Shown here piece after piece: positions 29,737 to 38,873 of a stretch of 50,215 nt of DNA; position 1 is the stretch's first letter, and every line of letters begins with the position of its first letter. The notes beneath the pieces are model-generated. The model did no database searches. It was not told the DNA's origin and saw only the letters and a program-made list of their open reading frames with translations. Source of the stretch: Paraburkholderia dilworthii (GTDB lineage: Bacteria > Pseudomonadota > Gammaproteobacteria > Burkholderiales > Burkholderiaceae). Location of the stretch: the NCBI RefSeq assembly GCF_000472525.1, contig NZ_AWZT01000048.1, positions 179 to 50,393 of the forward strand, written 5' to 3'. The translations under genes and the position numbers were made by a program.

Positions 29737-32478
29737 TCAATGCGCTTCTTCCCAGTTGAGCCCCGTGCCGACTTCCGCGACCAGCGGAACTTTCAGCGCG
29801 GCGACACCGCACATCAGTTCGGGCAGACGCTTGCGCACGTCGGACAGTTCTTCATCCGGCACTTCGAGAATCAGTTCGTCGTGGACCTGCATGATCATGC
29901 GCGTGCCGATCTTCGATTCTTCGATCCACTTCTGCACCGCGATCATCGACAGCTTGATCAGATCCGCAGCCGTGCCTTGCATCGGCGCATTGATTGCCGC
30001 GCGTTCCGCGGCCTGGCGGCGCGGACCGTTGCCGCCGTTGATCTCGGGCAGCCACAGACGGCGGCCAAACACCGTTTCGACATAACCCTTGGCTTTAGCG
30101 CTCAAGCGCGTCTCGTCCATATAGCGAGCAACGCCCGGATAACGTGCGAAATAGCGGTCGATATAAAGCTTCGCGGCATCGCGCGTGATGCCCAGATTCG
30201 ACGCAAGGCCGAACGAGCTCATGCCATAGATCAAGCCGAAGTTGATGACCTTGGCCACGCGCCGCTGATCGTTCGACACTTCGAGCGGCGTCACGCTGAA
30301 AATTTCCGCGGCGGTTGCGCGGTGAATGTCCTCGCCTTGCGAGAAGGCGCGCAGCAACGATTCGTCGCCGGAAATGTGCGCCATGATGCGCAATTCGATT
30401 TGCGAGTAGTCCGCGGAGACGAGCTTGTGCCCCGGCGGCGCAATGAACGCCTCGCGAATGCGGCGGCCTTCGCCGGTTCGCACGGGAATGTTCTGCAAGT
30501 TCGGATCGTTCGATGCAAGACGCCCCGTTACCGCGACAGCCTGCGCGTAGTTCGTGTGCACGCGGCCGGTCGTTGCATTGACCATGCGCGGCAGCTTGTC
30601 GGTGTAGGTTGACTTCAGCTTCGACAAGCCGCGGTGTTCCAGCAGGATTTTCGGCAGCGGGTAATCTTCGGCGAGTTTTTGCAGTACTTCTTCGTCCGTG
30701 GATGGGGCGCCGCTCGGCGTCTTCTTCACGACCGGCAATTCGAGCCTCTCGAAGAAGATCTGACCGATCTGCTTCGGCGAGCCGAGATTGAATTCGCCGC
30801 CGGCGAGCACGTACGCCTCGCTCTCCAACTGGATCAGGCGCGCGGCGATTTCGCTGCTTTGCTGGCGCAGTTTGTCGGCGTCGATCAATACGCCCGAGCG
30901 CTCCATCTTGCGCAATACGCGCGACGTGGGCACTTCAATGTCGCTGTAGACATGCTCGAGCGTCTTTTCCGCGGCAAGCTGCGGATACAGCGCCTCATGC
31001 AAACGCAGCGTGATATCCGCGTCTTCTGCCGCATATTCGGCGGCTTTGTCGAGTGCCACTTCGTCGAAACCAATTTGTTGCGCGCCCTTGCCCGCGACGT
31101 CTTCGTACTTGATCGTCTTGATGCCGAGGTGGCGCAACGCGAGGTTGTCCATGTCATGCGGACGATGCGATTCGAGCACGTACGATTGCAGCAGCGTGTC
31201 GTGTTCGACGCCGCGCATTTCGATGCCGTAATTGGCCAGCACCTGTTCGTCGTACTTCAGATGCTGACCGACCTTCTTGTGCTCCGCGCTTTCGAGCCAC
31301 GGCTTGAGCTTCGCGAGCACTTCGTCGCGCGGCAGTTGCGCGGGCGCGTCCGGGCCGCGATGCGCGACCGGCACGTAAGCGGCGTGACCCGCTTCCACCG
31401 ACAACGACAGACCCACGATCTGCGCGGTCATCGGATCGAGCGAAGTGGTTTCGGTGTCGAACGAAGTCAGCTCCGCCGCGTTGATTCTTCGCAGCCACGC
31501 GTCGAATTGCTCCCACGTCTGCACGGTTTCGTAATGACGTTCGTGATCGACGGTAAGCGCCGGCGGCACATCCGTTTCCGGACCTTCCACCGCGTCGGCA
31601 ATTTCGACCTCACGCAGCCAGGTCTTGAAACCGTGGCGCGTGAACACGTCGCGCAGTTCCTCGCGCGATTCCGGCCGGCTCTGCAAGTTTTCCTCGATCG
31701 ACGCTATGTGCCCGGTCAGATCGCAATGACGTTCGACAGTGACGAGCTTGCGCGCCATCGGCAGGAAATCCAGCGCGCGTCGCAGATTGTCTCCTACCGC
31801 ACCTTTAATCTCGTCTGCATGTGCGACGATGCCATCCAGCGACTCAAATTGCGTCAGCCATTTGAGCGCGGTTTTCGGCCCGCATTTCTCGACGCCCGGT
31901 ACGTTGTCGACGGTATCGCCGATCAACGACAGGTAGTCGACAATGCGCTCCGGGGGGACGCCGAACTTCGCAAGAACGCCGGCGCGGTCGAGTTTTTCGT
32001 TGGTCATCGTATTGATGAGGGTGACATGATCCGACACGAGCTGCGCCAGATCCTTGTCCCCCGTCGACACGATCACGTTCATGCCGCGCTTTTCTGCTTC
32101 GGTGCTGAGCGTGCCGATGACGTCGTCGGCTTCCACGCCGTCGATCATCAGCAAAGGCCAGCCGAGCGCACGCACGGCCACATGAATCGGCTCGATCTGC
32201 CGCGACAGATCATCCGGCATGGACGGACGATTCGCCTTATAGTCGGGATACCAGTCGTCGCGAAACGTTTTGCCCTTGGCGTCGAACACGCACGCGCTAT
32301 ACTCTGCTGTGACTTCCTTGCGCATGCGCCGCAGCATGTTGATCATCCCGTAGAGCGCACCCGTGGGACCACCATCGGGCCCGCGCAGATCAGGCATCGC
32401 ATGGTAGGCCCGGTACAGATAACTCGAACCGTCGACCAATAGCAGGGTCTTACCTTCAAGGCTTCGTTCTTCAGGCAT
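29737..32478 (-). CDS. polA: DNA polymerase I
   Basis: 913 aa, all three domains: a 5' nuclease (residues 1-290; LLLVDGSSYLYRAYHA, EADDVIGTL, STGDKDLAQLV), a 3'-5' proofreading exonuclease (about 315-500; FDTETTSLDPM contains the metal-binding DxE, so it is probably active) and the family A polymerase (about 530-913; motif A DYSQIELRIMAHI near 688, motif B RRVAKVINFGLIYGMSSFGL, motif C QVHDELILEVP near 862). It removes Okazaki primers and fills repair gaps. The ATG is one base away from the divergent LOG gene start, and no clear ribosome site precedes it. Confidence 0.97.
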   Translation of the reverse strand: MPEERSLEGKTLLLVDGSSYLYRAYHAMPDLRGPDGGPTGALYGMINMLRRMRKEVTAEYSACVFDAKGKTFRDDWYPDYKANRPSMPDDLSRQIEPIHVAVRALGWPLLMIDGVEADDVIGTLSTEAEKRGMNVIVSTGDKDLAQLVSDHVTLINTMTNEKLDRAGVLAKFGVPPERIVDYLSLIGDTVDNVPGVEKCGPKTALKWLTQFESLDGIVAHADEIKGAVGDNLRRALDFLPMARKLVTVERHCDLTGHIASIEENLQSRPESREELRDVFTRHGFKTWLREVEIADAVEGPETDVPPALTVDHERHYETVQTWEQFDAWLRRINAAELTSFDTETTSLDPMTAQIVGLSLSVEAGHAAYVPVAHRGPDAPAQLPRDEVLAKLKPWLESAEHKKVGQHLKYDEQVLANYGIEMRGVEHDTLLQSYVLESHRPHDMDNLALRHLGIKTIKYEDVAGKGAQQIGFDEVALDKAAEYAAEDADITLRLHEALYPQLAAEKTLEHVYSDIEVPTSRVLRKMERSGVLIDADKLRQQSSEIAARLIQLESEAYVLAGGEFNLGSPKQIGQIFFERLELPVVKKTPSGAPSTDEEVLQKLAEDYPLPKILLEHRGLSKLKSTYTDKLPRMVNATTGRVHTNYAQAVAVTGRLASNDPNLQNIPVRTGEGRRIREAFIAPPGHKLVSADYSQIELRIMAHISGDESLLRAFSQGEDIHRATAAEIFSVTPLEVSNDQRRVAKVINFGLIYGMSSFGLASNLGITRDAAKLYIDRYFARYPGVARYMDETRLSAKAKGYVETVFGRRLWLPEINGGNGPRRQAAERAAINAPMQGTAADLIKLSMIAVQKWIEESKIGTRMIMQVHDELILEVPDEELSDVRKRLPELMCGVAALKVPLVAEVGTGLNWEEAH

Positions 32479-32479
32479 T

Positions 32480-33223
32480 ATGACTAAGAGAAAAGTGATT
32501 CCGAGTCTGCGATCACTCGCAGATCAAGAGCGCGCAACGGCAAAAAAGGCCCGCGCATCGTGGCAGATGTTCACGATTATGGCAGAGTTTATCGAGGCGA
32601 CCGAGTACCTCTCGGAGATCCGCCCGGCTGTCAGCATCTATGGTTCAGCGCGCCTGAAACCGAGCTCGCCGTATTACAAACTCGCCACGCAAATTGCGCG
32701 CAAGCTCTCGGACGCAGGCTTCGCGGTGATCTCCGGCGGCGGCCCAGGCATCATGGAAGCCGCGAACAAAGGCGCTCACGCAGGTAAGGCGCCTTCGGTC
32801 GGGCTGAACATCGAGTTGCCGCACGAGCAATCCGGCAATCAGTGGCAAGACATCTCGCTGCGCTTCCGTCACTTCTTCACGCGCAAGGTCACCTTCGTCA
32901 AGAATTCGGATGCCGTGATCGTGATGCCGGGCGGCTTCGGCACGCTCGACGAACTCGCGGAAGTACTCACGCTCATTCAAACCAAGAAGTCGCGCCATGT
33001 GCCGATCATTCTGGTGGGCGCGGAGTTCTGGGAAGGCCTGCTTGCGTGGTTCAAGAGCTCGCTCACGCCAATGGGTCTCATCAATCCGACGGACATCGAC
33101 CTGATGCAGGTAATCGACGACCCGGACCAGGTGCTCGAAGCGGTGCTGAAATTCTACGAGGACCGCGAAGGCGCCGAGCCGCAGCCGACCAAGTCGGAAG
33201 AAGACCGGATGTTCTATCTGTAA
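32480..33223 (+). CDS. TIGR00730 / LOG-family Rossmann-fold protein
   Basis: 247 aa. Contains the lysine-decarboxylase-like LOG signature: VISGGGPGIMEAANKGA and MPGGFGTLDELAEVLTLIQ (PGGxGTxxE). Proteins with this motif act as nucleoside-5'-monophosphate phosphoribohydrolases, releasing adenine-type bases. About 70 N-terminal residues precede the core, including the long-form subgroup segment IRPAVSIYGSARL. Divergent from polA with a single base between start codons, so its promoter must lie inside polA or transcription is leaderless; M30 (MFTIMAEF) is a weaker alternative start. Confidence 0.92.
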   Translation: MTKRKVIPSLRSLADQERATAKKARASWQMFTIMAEFIEATEYLSEIRPAVSIYGSARLKPSSPYYKLATQIARKLSDAGFAVISGGGPGIMEAANKGAHAGKAPSVGLNIELPHEQSGNQWQDISLRFRHFFTRKVTFVKNSDAVIVMPGGFGTLDELAEVLTLIQTKKSRHVPIILVGAEFWEGLLAWFKSSLTPMGLINPTDIDLMQVIDDPDQVLEAVLKFYEDREGAEPQPTKSEEDRMFYL

Positions 33224-33264
33224 CGTGTGAGCGTCGCGCTCGCGCGCTAAAGCTTTAAACCTGG

Positions 33265-33286
33265 CGGGCGGCTTCTGAGCTGCCCG
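33265..33286. terminator. Hairpin between convergent LOG and LysR genes
   Basis: CGGGCGGC/GCTGCCCG (8 bp, one G-T) with a six-base loop, followed on the plus strand by TTTGCG repeated. A modest terminator for either side. Confidence 0.5.
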
Positions 33287-33299
33287 TTTGCGTTTGCGT

Positions 33300-34202
33300 T
33301 CATGTCTGTGTTTGCGCCTGATCGGTTTGATCGCCTTGCGCCTGCAACCATTCGCAGAACTGCGCGACGAGCGGCGCATGCGCGACCTCCCGCCTTGCGA
33401 CCCACCAATAGCCGCGCGCGTCGATACGCGGTCCCGCCAGCGGCATCACGAGCCGCCCCGAAGCGAGTTCGTCGGCAAGTAACGGCAACGGGCCGAGCGC
33501 TACGCCGAGTCCATCCACCGCGGCCTGCAAGGCCAGATAGAAGTGATCGAACGATTGCTTCTTCCGGCATTTCGCCGTCACGCCAGCCGCCGACAACCAG
33601 TTGCTCCACGCGTCCGGCCGCGTGTCCGAATGGAGCAGCACGTGTCGTGCGAGGTCGTCGGCGGTCTTGATCGGCGAGCGCTGCAGCAGTGCGGGACTGC
33701 ACACGGGAACCTCGCTCTCGCCCAGAAACTGGCCGCTCACGCAGTTCGGCCAATGCGCTGGACCGCGCCGCACCGCGACGTCGAAGCCATCCAATGTTTC
33801 GACCGGCGCGTTCGACGTAGCGAGCCGCAACTCGACGTTCGGCACCTTGCGCTGGAATTGATGTAGCCGAGGCAGTAGCCACTTCATCGCGAAGGTGGGC
33901 AGTGCATTCACGCGCAGAACATGCACGACGCCGGTATCGCGCAGCTGATCGGTGGCGTGGGCAATGCTGTCGAACGCGGCTTGGACAGTGGACAGATAAC
34001 GGCGACCGTCACCCGTCAGACGCACGCGCTTGCCATGACGCTGGAACACCTGCACGCCGAGCCACGACTCGAACGCGGCAACTTGCCGGCTGATTGCACC
34101 GTGCGTCACATGCAACTCGTTTGCTGCAGCCGTGAAGCTTTCGTGTCGTGCCGCTGCTTCAAAGGCGCGCAGCGCTGGAAAAGGAGGAAGATTGCGAGCC
34201 AT
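33300..34202 (-). CDS. LysR-family transcriptional regulator (GcvA-like)
   Basis: 300 aa. HTH ALRAFEAAARHESFTAAANELHVTHGAISRQVAAFESWLG, and an effector domain of the GcvA/AmpR subgroup (VHVLRVNALPTFAMKWLLPRLHQFQRKVPNVEL). Divergent from the chrA pair with 98 bp between starts, and a TTGTGA-N7-TCACAA dyad sits directly before its ATG. It probably controls itself and the chromate transporter genes. Confidence 0.92.
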   Translation of the reverse strand: MARNLPPFPALRAFEAAARHESFTAAANELHVTHGAISRQVAAFESWLGVQVFQRHGKRVRLTGDGRRYLSTVQAAFDSIAHATDQLRDTGVVHVLRVNALPTFAMKWLLPRLHQFQRKVPNVELRLATSNAPVETLDGFDVAVRRGPAHWPNCVSGQFLGESEVPVCSPALLQRSPIKTADDLARHVLLHSDTRPDAWSNWLSAAGVTAKCRKKQSFDHFYLALQAAVDGLGVALGPLPLLADELASGRLVMPLAGPRIDARGYWWVARREVAHAPLVAQFCEWLQAQGDQTDQAQTQT

Positions 34203-34204
34203 GC

Positions 34205-34223
34205 TTGTGATTGTAGGTCACAA
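34205..34223. promoter_or_regulatory. Inverted repeat operator before LysR and chrA
   Basis: TTGTGA-N7-TCACAA, a perfect 6-bp inverted repeat two bases upstream of the LysR start codon. Its position suits autorepression; the spacing also resembles CRP-type half sites but is one base longer than usual. Confidence 0.45.
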
Positions 34224-34300
34224 AGCCCGGCGCAAAAATCGTTTTGCCGCACGGCGGTTCGGCGCTAACCTCCTGAGCTTGAACTGGACGCGAACACGAC

Positions 34301-34870
34301 ATGGACCACGATCTCACCTCATTCGATTCCGCAGCAGGACCGAAGCCCACGTTGCGAGAAATCTTCGGCGGTTTTCTGGGCCTCGGACTGATTTCATTCG
34401 GTGGGGCCTTACCGTTAGCGCGCCGCGCGCTCGTCGAGCAACGCCGCTGGCTGAGCGCAGAAGACTTCACCGATTTGCTAGGCCTGTGCCAATTTCTGCC
34501 GGGCGGCAACGTGATCAATTTGTCAGTAGCCGTCGGCATGCGTTTTCGCGGACTTCCTGGCGCGCTCGCAGGATTGCTGGGACTGATTGCCGGCCCGTCG
34601 CTCGTGGTGATCGGCCTTGGCGTGCTGTACGAGCGCACGCAAGACGACCCGCACGTGCGTCATCTGTTTGCCGGTCTTGCTGCCGCCGCGGCGGGTCTTC
34701 TGATTTCGATGGCCGTGAGAATTTTGCTGCCGTTGCGCAACAAGCCGATGGCCGCGCTCATCGCCGCGCTTGGCTTCATTGCAATCGCAATCATGCGGCT
34801 GCCGCTGTTGCCCACCATGCTCGTGCTGACGCCGCTCAGCATCTTCGCTGCATCGAGGAACGCACAATGA
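34301..34870 (+). CDS. chrA: Chromate transporter, N-terminal-type short CHR protein
   Basis: 189 aa, one CHR domain: FLGLGLISFGGALPLARRALVEQRRWLSAEDFTDLLGLCQFLPGGNVINLSVAVGMRFRG, then hydrophobic helices GLLGLIAGPSLVVIGLGVL, LAAAAAGLLISMAVRILLPL and PMAALIAALGFIAIAIMRLPLL. Short CHR proteins work as pairs of inversely oriented halves that expel chromate from the cytosol. Its stop overlaps the second chrA start (ATGA at 34867-34870). Confidence 0.9.
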   Translation: MDHDLTSFDSAAGPKPTLREIFGGFLGLGLISFGGALPLARRALVEQRRWLSAEDFTDLLGLCQFLPGGNVINLSVAVGMRFRGLPGALAGLLGLIAGPSLVVIGLGVLYERTQDDPHVRHLFAGLAAAAAGLLISMAVRILLPLRNKPMAALIAALGFIAIAIMRLPLLPTMLVLTPLSIFAASRNAQ

Positions 34871-35394
34871 ACGACACGCTCGTTTCGCTCGCCATCATTT
34901 TCAGTCAGCTTTCGCTGCTTGCATTCGGCGGCGGAAACACCATTCTTCCGGAGATGCAGCGTCAGGTAGTCGAGGTGCATCACTGGATGCCGGCCAGCGA
35001 ATTCAGTGCGCTCTTCGCGCTCGCCCAAGCCGCGCCGGGACCGAATCTGATGATCGTGACGCTAATCGGATGGCATGTAGCCGGTTGGCCTGGCATGCTG
35101 GTGACGTCGATCGCGAAGTTCGGGCCGTCGTCGGTCGTGACAATACTTGCGCTGCACGCGTGGGACCGTTTCAAGGACCGGCCGTGGCGGCGCTACGCGC
35201 AACTGGGACTCGTGCCGGTCACGGCAGGCATCGTGGCGGCAAGCGCGGCGCTGATTGCGCAAGCGTCGGATTCGACGGCGATTGCGTGGGCGATCACGGC
35301 GTTCACAGCGGCAGTTGCATTGAAGACACGCATTCATCCGCTGTGGCTGCTGGCGGCCGGCAGCCTGATTGGACTGACGGGCTTTGGGCAGTAG
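34867..35394 (+). CDS. Chromate transporter, second short CHR protein
   Basis: 175 aa. The second half of the split transporter: FSQLSLLAFGGGNTILPEMQRQVVEVHHWMPASEFSALFALAQAAPGPNLMIVTLIGW, with the CHR PGP motif intact (APGPN), while the partner has PGGN at the same place. Further helices follow to AAGSLIGLTGFGQ. The start is fixed by the four-base overlap with the first gene. Substrate assignment rests on the family; chromate export is not shown by sequence alone. Confidence 0.9.
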   Translation: MNDTLVSLAIIFSQLSLLAFGGGNTILPEMQRQVVEVHHWMPASEFSALFALAQAAPGPNLMIVTLIGWHVAGWPGMLVTSIAKFGPSSVVTILALHAWDRFKDRPWRRYAQLGLVPVTAGIVAASAALIAQASDSTAIAWAITAFTAAVALKTRIHPLWLLAAGSLIGLTGFGQ

Positions 35395-35525
35395 GCCGTC
35401 CTGCTACCGGCGCGCATCACTCACATGTCCGGTTGACACACCTGGCTCACCCTCCGAGCTCACGCGCGAACCGCAAAAAATCGCAAAAACCGCAAGCCGC
35501 CACAACCGCCCGCCGCCATGCATGC

Positions 35526-37052
35526 TTACTGAAACGCCACTTCCGCGAAACTGCGCAGCTTGCGGCTATGCAAACGATGCAGCCCGTTCTCGCGCAAAAG
35601 CTCCATCGCTTTCACACCGATCTGCAGATGCTGGTCGACCTGCGCGCGATAGAACTGGTCGGCCATGCCGGGCAACTTCAGCTCGCCGTGCAGCGGCTTG
35701 TCGGACACGCATAGCAAGGTGCCGTAAGGCACGCGGAACCGGAACCCGTTTGCGGCGATGGTCGCGCTTTCCATGTCGAGCGCGATCGCGCGGCTTTGCG
35801 ACAGCCGTTGCACCGGCTCGCGATGGTCGCGCAACTCCCAGTTGCGGTTGTCTACACTCGCGACAGTGCCCGTGCGCATCACGCGTTTGAGTTCGACACC
35901 GTCAAGCTGCGTGACTTGCGCGACCGCGCGCTCCAGCGCGACCTGCACTTCGGCGAGCGCCGGAATCGGCACCCATAGCGGCAAATCAGCGTCGAGCACG
36001 TGATCCTCGCGCACATAGCCGTGCGCGAGCACGTAGTCGCCGAGGCGCTGCGTATTGCGCAGGCCCGCGCAGTGGCCAAGCATGATCCACGCATGCGGGC
36101 GCAGCACGGCGATGTGATCGGTAATGGTCTTCGCGTTCGAAGGCCCCACGCCGATGTTGATCATCGTGATACCGCTGCCGTCCGCGCGCTTCAGGTGATA
36201 CGCGGGCATCTGCGGCAGACGCGGCGGCGCGGTGCCTTCCTGCGCCTGCTCGCCGAGGTTCTCGTTGTACATGACCACATCGCCCGGTTCGACAAACGAC
36301 GTGTATTCGCTGCGATAGGCGCGCAGTTCTTCATCGTCGGTGTGGGCCATCATCGTGCGGCCAAGCTTGACGAACTCGTCGATATAAAACTGGTAGTTGG
36401 TGTACAGCACGTAATTCTGGCAATGCGTGGGGGAAGTCGCCGTGTAGTGCTTCAGCCGATGCAGCGAGAAATCCACGCGCGCCGCCGTGAATAGCGCAAG
36501 CGGATGCGGCTCGCCCGCGAGCGGCTCATACGTGCCGTTGACAATGCGGTCGTCGAGAAGCGCAAGGTCGGGCGTATCGAACACGTCGCGCATCAGAAAC
36601 AGGCGCTCGCGATCCAGATCGCCTTCGAGGTGGATACCCTCGGCAAACGCGAAATGAATTGGAATCGGCTGATTCGACACACCGACTTCGATCTTCACAT
36701 GATGATTCTTCGCCAGCAGGCGCAGTTGCTCGCGATAGTAGTTGCCGAACAGATCGGGCCGCGTCACAGTCGTCTCGAACACGCCCGGACCGGCGACGAA
36801 ACCGTAAGAGCGGCGCGAGTCGATATGCGTGTTGACTTCCGTGCAGACGCGCACGAACGGATAGCAGGCGCGCACGCGGCGCTCGAACAGTTCGTTGCGG
36901 CGATAGCGCGCGAAGGCGTCGCGCAGAAACGAGGTGTTGGCTTCGTAAATCGCTGAGAGACGCGTGACGGCCTCGGCAGCATCGTCGAAGGATTCGGTCG
37001 GGAAGCTGTTGGCGGGAGTTTGCACCGCGCGTTGATTGGTATCGTTGTTCAT
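35526..37052 (-). CDS. amn: AMP nucleosidase
   Basis: 508 aa from ATG 37052 (GAGGCG upstream; the 33-codon upstream extension has no conservation). Hydrolyses AMP to adenine and ribose-5-phosphate. The N-terminal regulatory domain (about 1-180) is followed by the nucleoside phosphorylase-like catalytic domain: TMINIGVGPSNAKTITDHIAVLRPHAWIMLGHCAGLR, then DYVLAHGYVREDHVLD, and the substrate-contacting ALDMESATIAANGFRFRVPYGTLLCVSDKPLHGE with its catalytic Asp. Monocistronic; both flanks lack a clear terminator. Confidence 0.95.
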   Translation of the reverse strand: MNNDTNQRAVQTPANSFPTESFDDAAEAVTRLSAIYEANTSFLRDAFARYRRNELFERRVRACYPFVRVCTEVNTHIDSRRSYGFVAGPGVFETTVTRPDLFGNYYREQLRLLAKNHHVKIEVGVSNQPIPIHFAFAEGIHLEGDLDRERLFLMRDVFDTPDLALLDDRIVNGTYEPLAGEPHPLALFTAARVDFSLHRLKHYTATSPTHCQNYVLYTNYQFYIDEFVKLGRTMMAHTDDEELRAYRSEYTSFVEPGDVVMYNENLGEQAQEGTAPPRLPQMPAYHLKRADGSGITMINIGVGPSNAKTITDHIAVLRPHAWIMLGHCAGLRNTQRLGDYVLAHGYVREDHVLDADLPLWVPIPALAEVQVALERAVAQVTQLDGVELKRVMRTGTVASVDNRNWELRDHREPVQRLSQSRAIALDMESATIAANGFRFRVPYGTLLCVSDKPLHGELKLPGMADQFYRAQVDQHLQIGVKAMELLRENGLHRLHSRKLRSFAEVAFQ

Positions 37053-37252
37053 CTTCGTTCGCCTCGATTGATGAGACGACATTACCACGGAACCCATGAT
37101 CACCAAATGACGTTGCCGCGGGCGCGACACGCGCCGCCGCAGTGCGCGCAAGATTGCGGGCGCGCCGCGCGAAAGCGGCGCAAAATAAGGTGATCGCGCC
37201 CGTGGCAGAGGCTGGATTTGCTAGAATCGGGGCACCATTCCGGAGAATCACC

Positions 37253-37648
37253 ATGAAGCCGCTCCTTCCCGTCGCCGTTGCACTGGCCCTTGCCTTTGGC
37301 AACGCCGCGATGGCCGCCCAGCCTGTCGACGACACGCCGCCTGCCGGCGCGCCGCAGTCCGCCAATGAACGCGCCGGCCTGCCCGACCTGGACAAGATCA
37401 ATCGGCCGGCTGCCGAGGTCAGCTCGAAGGTGGAAATCAACGTCCCGCGCACGCCGAGCTTTTACGAGCGCAGCGCGAACGGCACAGAAATCACCGAATA
37501 TCGCGACAAAGGCAAGCCCGTCGAAATCAACGTGCATTCGAACCTGGGCACGCGTTATCACATGAGCGCGCCGCTCGACACGTCGCCTACCGTGCGTGAC
37601 AACGGTCGGGCGAGCACGCGCTTGCCCTCGGTGAATCTGACTTATTGA
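37253..37648 (+). CDS. DUF2782 family secreted protein
   Basis: 131 aa; GGAGA precedes ATG 37253. Signal peptide MKPLLPVAVALALAFGNAAMA-AQ. The mature part is soluble and ends in the DUF2782 block NGTEITEYRDKGKPVEINVHSNLGTRYHMSAP. In betaproteobacteria this gene commonly lies beside polA or thrB. Function unknown. Confidence 0.8.
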   Translation: MKPLLPVAVALALAFGNAAMAAQPVDDTPPAGAPQSANERAGLPDLDKINRPAAEVSSKVEINVPRTPSFYERSANGTEITEYRDKGKPVEINVHSNLGTRYHMSAPLDTSPTVRDNGRASTRLPSVNLTY

Positions 37649-37877
37649 TGCGTGATGGGCGCTGGCGCCGCCCGTTTTCAAGGTTCTCGATCCCCCGCGC
37701 CGGCGTGCGTTGCCGTTGCTGTGAGCTTGAATCCCGCATCGCGCCGGTGTTGCGCCGCACCCCCGCGGATCTTTCGCGGGACCTGTCTGAACGCGCGTTT
37801 CACATCGCTTTCGCCACCGCATGCATCCCGCTGGCCGCATCGCGCCAGCCCGACCAACCTGATCTGACGTTTCCCGC
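37649..37877. other. Leader region of thrB
   Basis: 229 bp without a supportable gene; GC-rich, no T-run terminator seen. Presumably it carries the thrB promoter; no strong -10/-35 pair stands out. Confidence 0.4.
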
Positions 37878-38873
37878 ATGGCTGTCTTCACCGCTGTCAC
37901 CGAACCCCAACTAGCAGACTGGATGCGCCACTATGATCTCGGCGAAGTCGTCGAATTTCGCGGCATTACATCCGGCATCGAAAACAGCAACTTTTTTCTG
38001 ACGACGACGCGCGGCGAATACGTCCTCACCATCTTCGAAAAGCTGACGGCCGGGCAGTTGCCGTTCTATCTGAACCTGATGCGCCATCTGGCGGCGCACC
38101 GCGTACCCGTACCTGACCCGATGCCGCGCGAGGACGGGTCGCTCTTCGGCATCCTGCACGGCAAGCCCGCGGCTATCGTGACGAAACTCGAAGGCGCGCC
38201 GGAACTGGCGCCAGGCGTCGAACATTGCATCGAAGTCGGACAGATGCTGGCTCGCATGCACCTCGCGGGGCGCGATTACACCGGCTATCAGCCGAACCTG
38301 CGAAGCCTGCCGTGGTGGAAGGAAACGGTGCCGACCATCCTGCCGTTTCTCGAAGGCGGGCAACGCGATTTGCTGTCGTCGGAGCTCGCGTACCAAGAGG
38401 CGTTCTTCGCGTCGGCGGACTATGCCGCGCTGCCCGAAGGTCCATGTCATGCCGACCTGTTCCGCGACAACGCAATGTTCGCGCATGCCGCACCGGAGAC
38501 CGGCCATGAAGTGCGCCTTGGCGGCTTCTTCGATTTTTACTTCGCCGGCTGTGACAAGTGGCTGTTCGACGTCGCGGTCACCGTCAACGACTGGTGCGTC
38601 GACCTCGCCACAGGCAAGCTCGATCAGGCGCGCACCGAGGCGATGCTGCGCGCGTATCAGACCGTGCGTCCTTTTACCGCTGAAGAAAATCGTCATTGGG
38701 GCGACATGCTACGGGCGGGCGCGTACCGTTTCTGGGTCTCGCGGCTGTATGATTTTCATTTGCCGCGCGCGGCCGAACTGCTCAAACCGCACGATCCCGG
38801 CCATTTCGAGCGCATTCTGCGCGAGCGCCTGTCGGGCGTCGCACTTCCAGGCATTCACACCTCATGCAACTGA
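37878..38873 (+). CDS. thrB: Homoserine kinase (aminoglycoside-kinase fold, ThrB type II)
   Basis: 331 aa. Phosphorylates L-homoserine on the way to threonine. APH-like kinase: the N-lobe with SGIENSNFFLTTTRGEYVLTIFEK, catalytic loop H191-A-D193-LFRDN198, and metal-binding D219 in GGFFDFYFAG. Family length is about 320-330, so it is complete. It overlaps the next start by ten bases, so the two are coupled. Confidence 0.95.
   Translation: MAVFTAVTEPQLADWMRHYDLGEVVEFRGITSGIENSNFFLTTTRGEYVLTIFEKLTAGQLPFYLNLMRHLAAHRVPVPDPMPREDGSLFGILHGKPAAIVTKLEGAPELAPGVEHCIEVGQMLARMHLAGRDYTGYQPNLRSLPWWKETVPTILPFLEGGQRDLLSSELAYQEAFFASADYAALPEGPCHADLFRDNAMFAHAAPETGHEVRLGGFFDFYFAGCDKWLFDVAVTVNDWCVDLATGKLDQARTEAMLRAYQTVRPFTAEENRHWGDMLRAGAYRFWVSRLYDFHLPRAAELLKPHDPGHFERILRERLSGVALPGIHTSCN

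Noticed and set aside
30634..32442. Open frame of 602 codons on the plus strand
   Set aside because: Antisense shadow of polA.
33247..33882. Minus-strand frame of 211 codons overlapping the LysR gene
   Set aside because: Same strand but other frame than the clear LysR gene; composition is Arg-rich noise.
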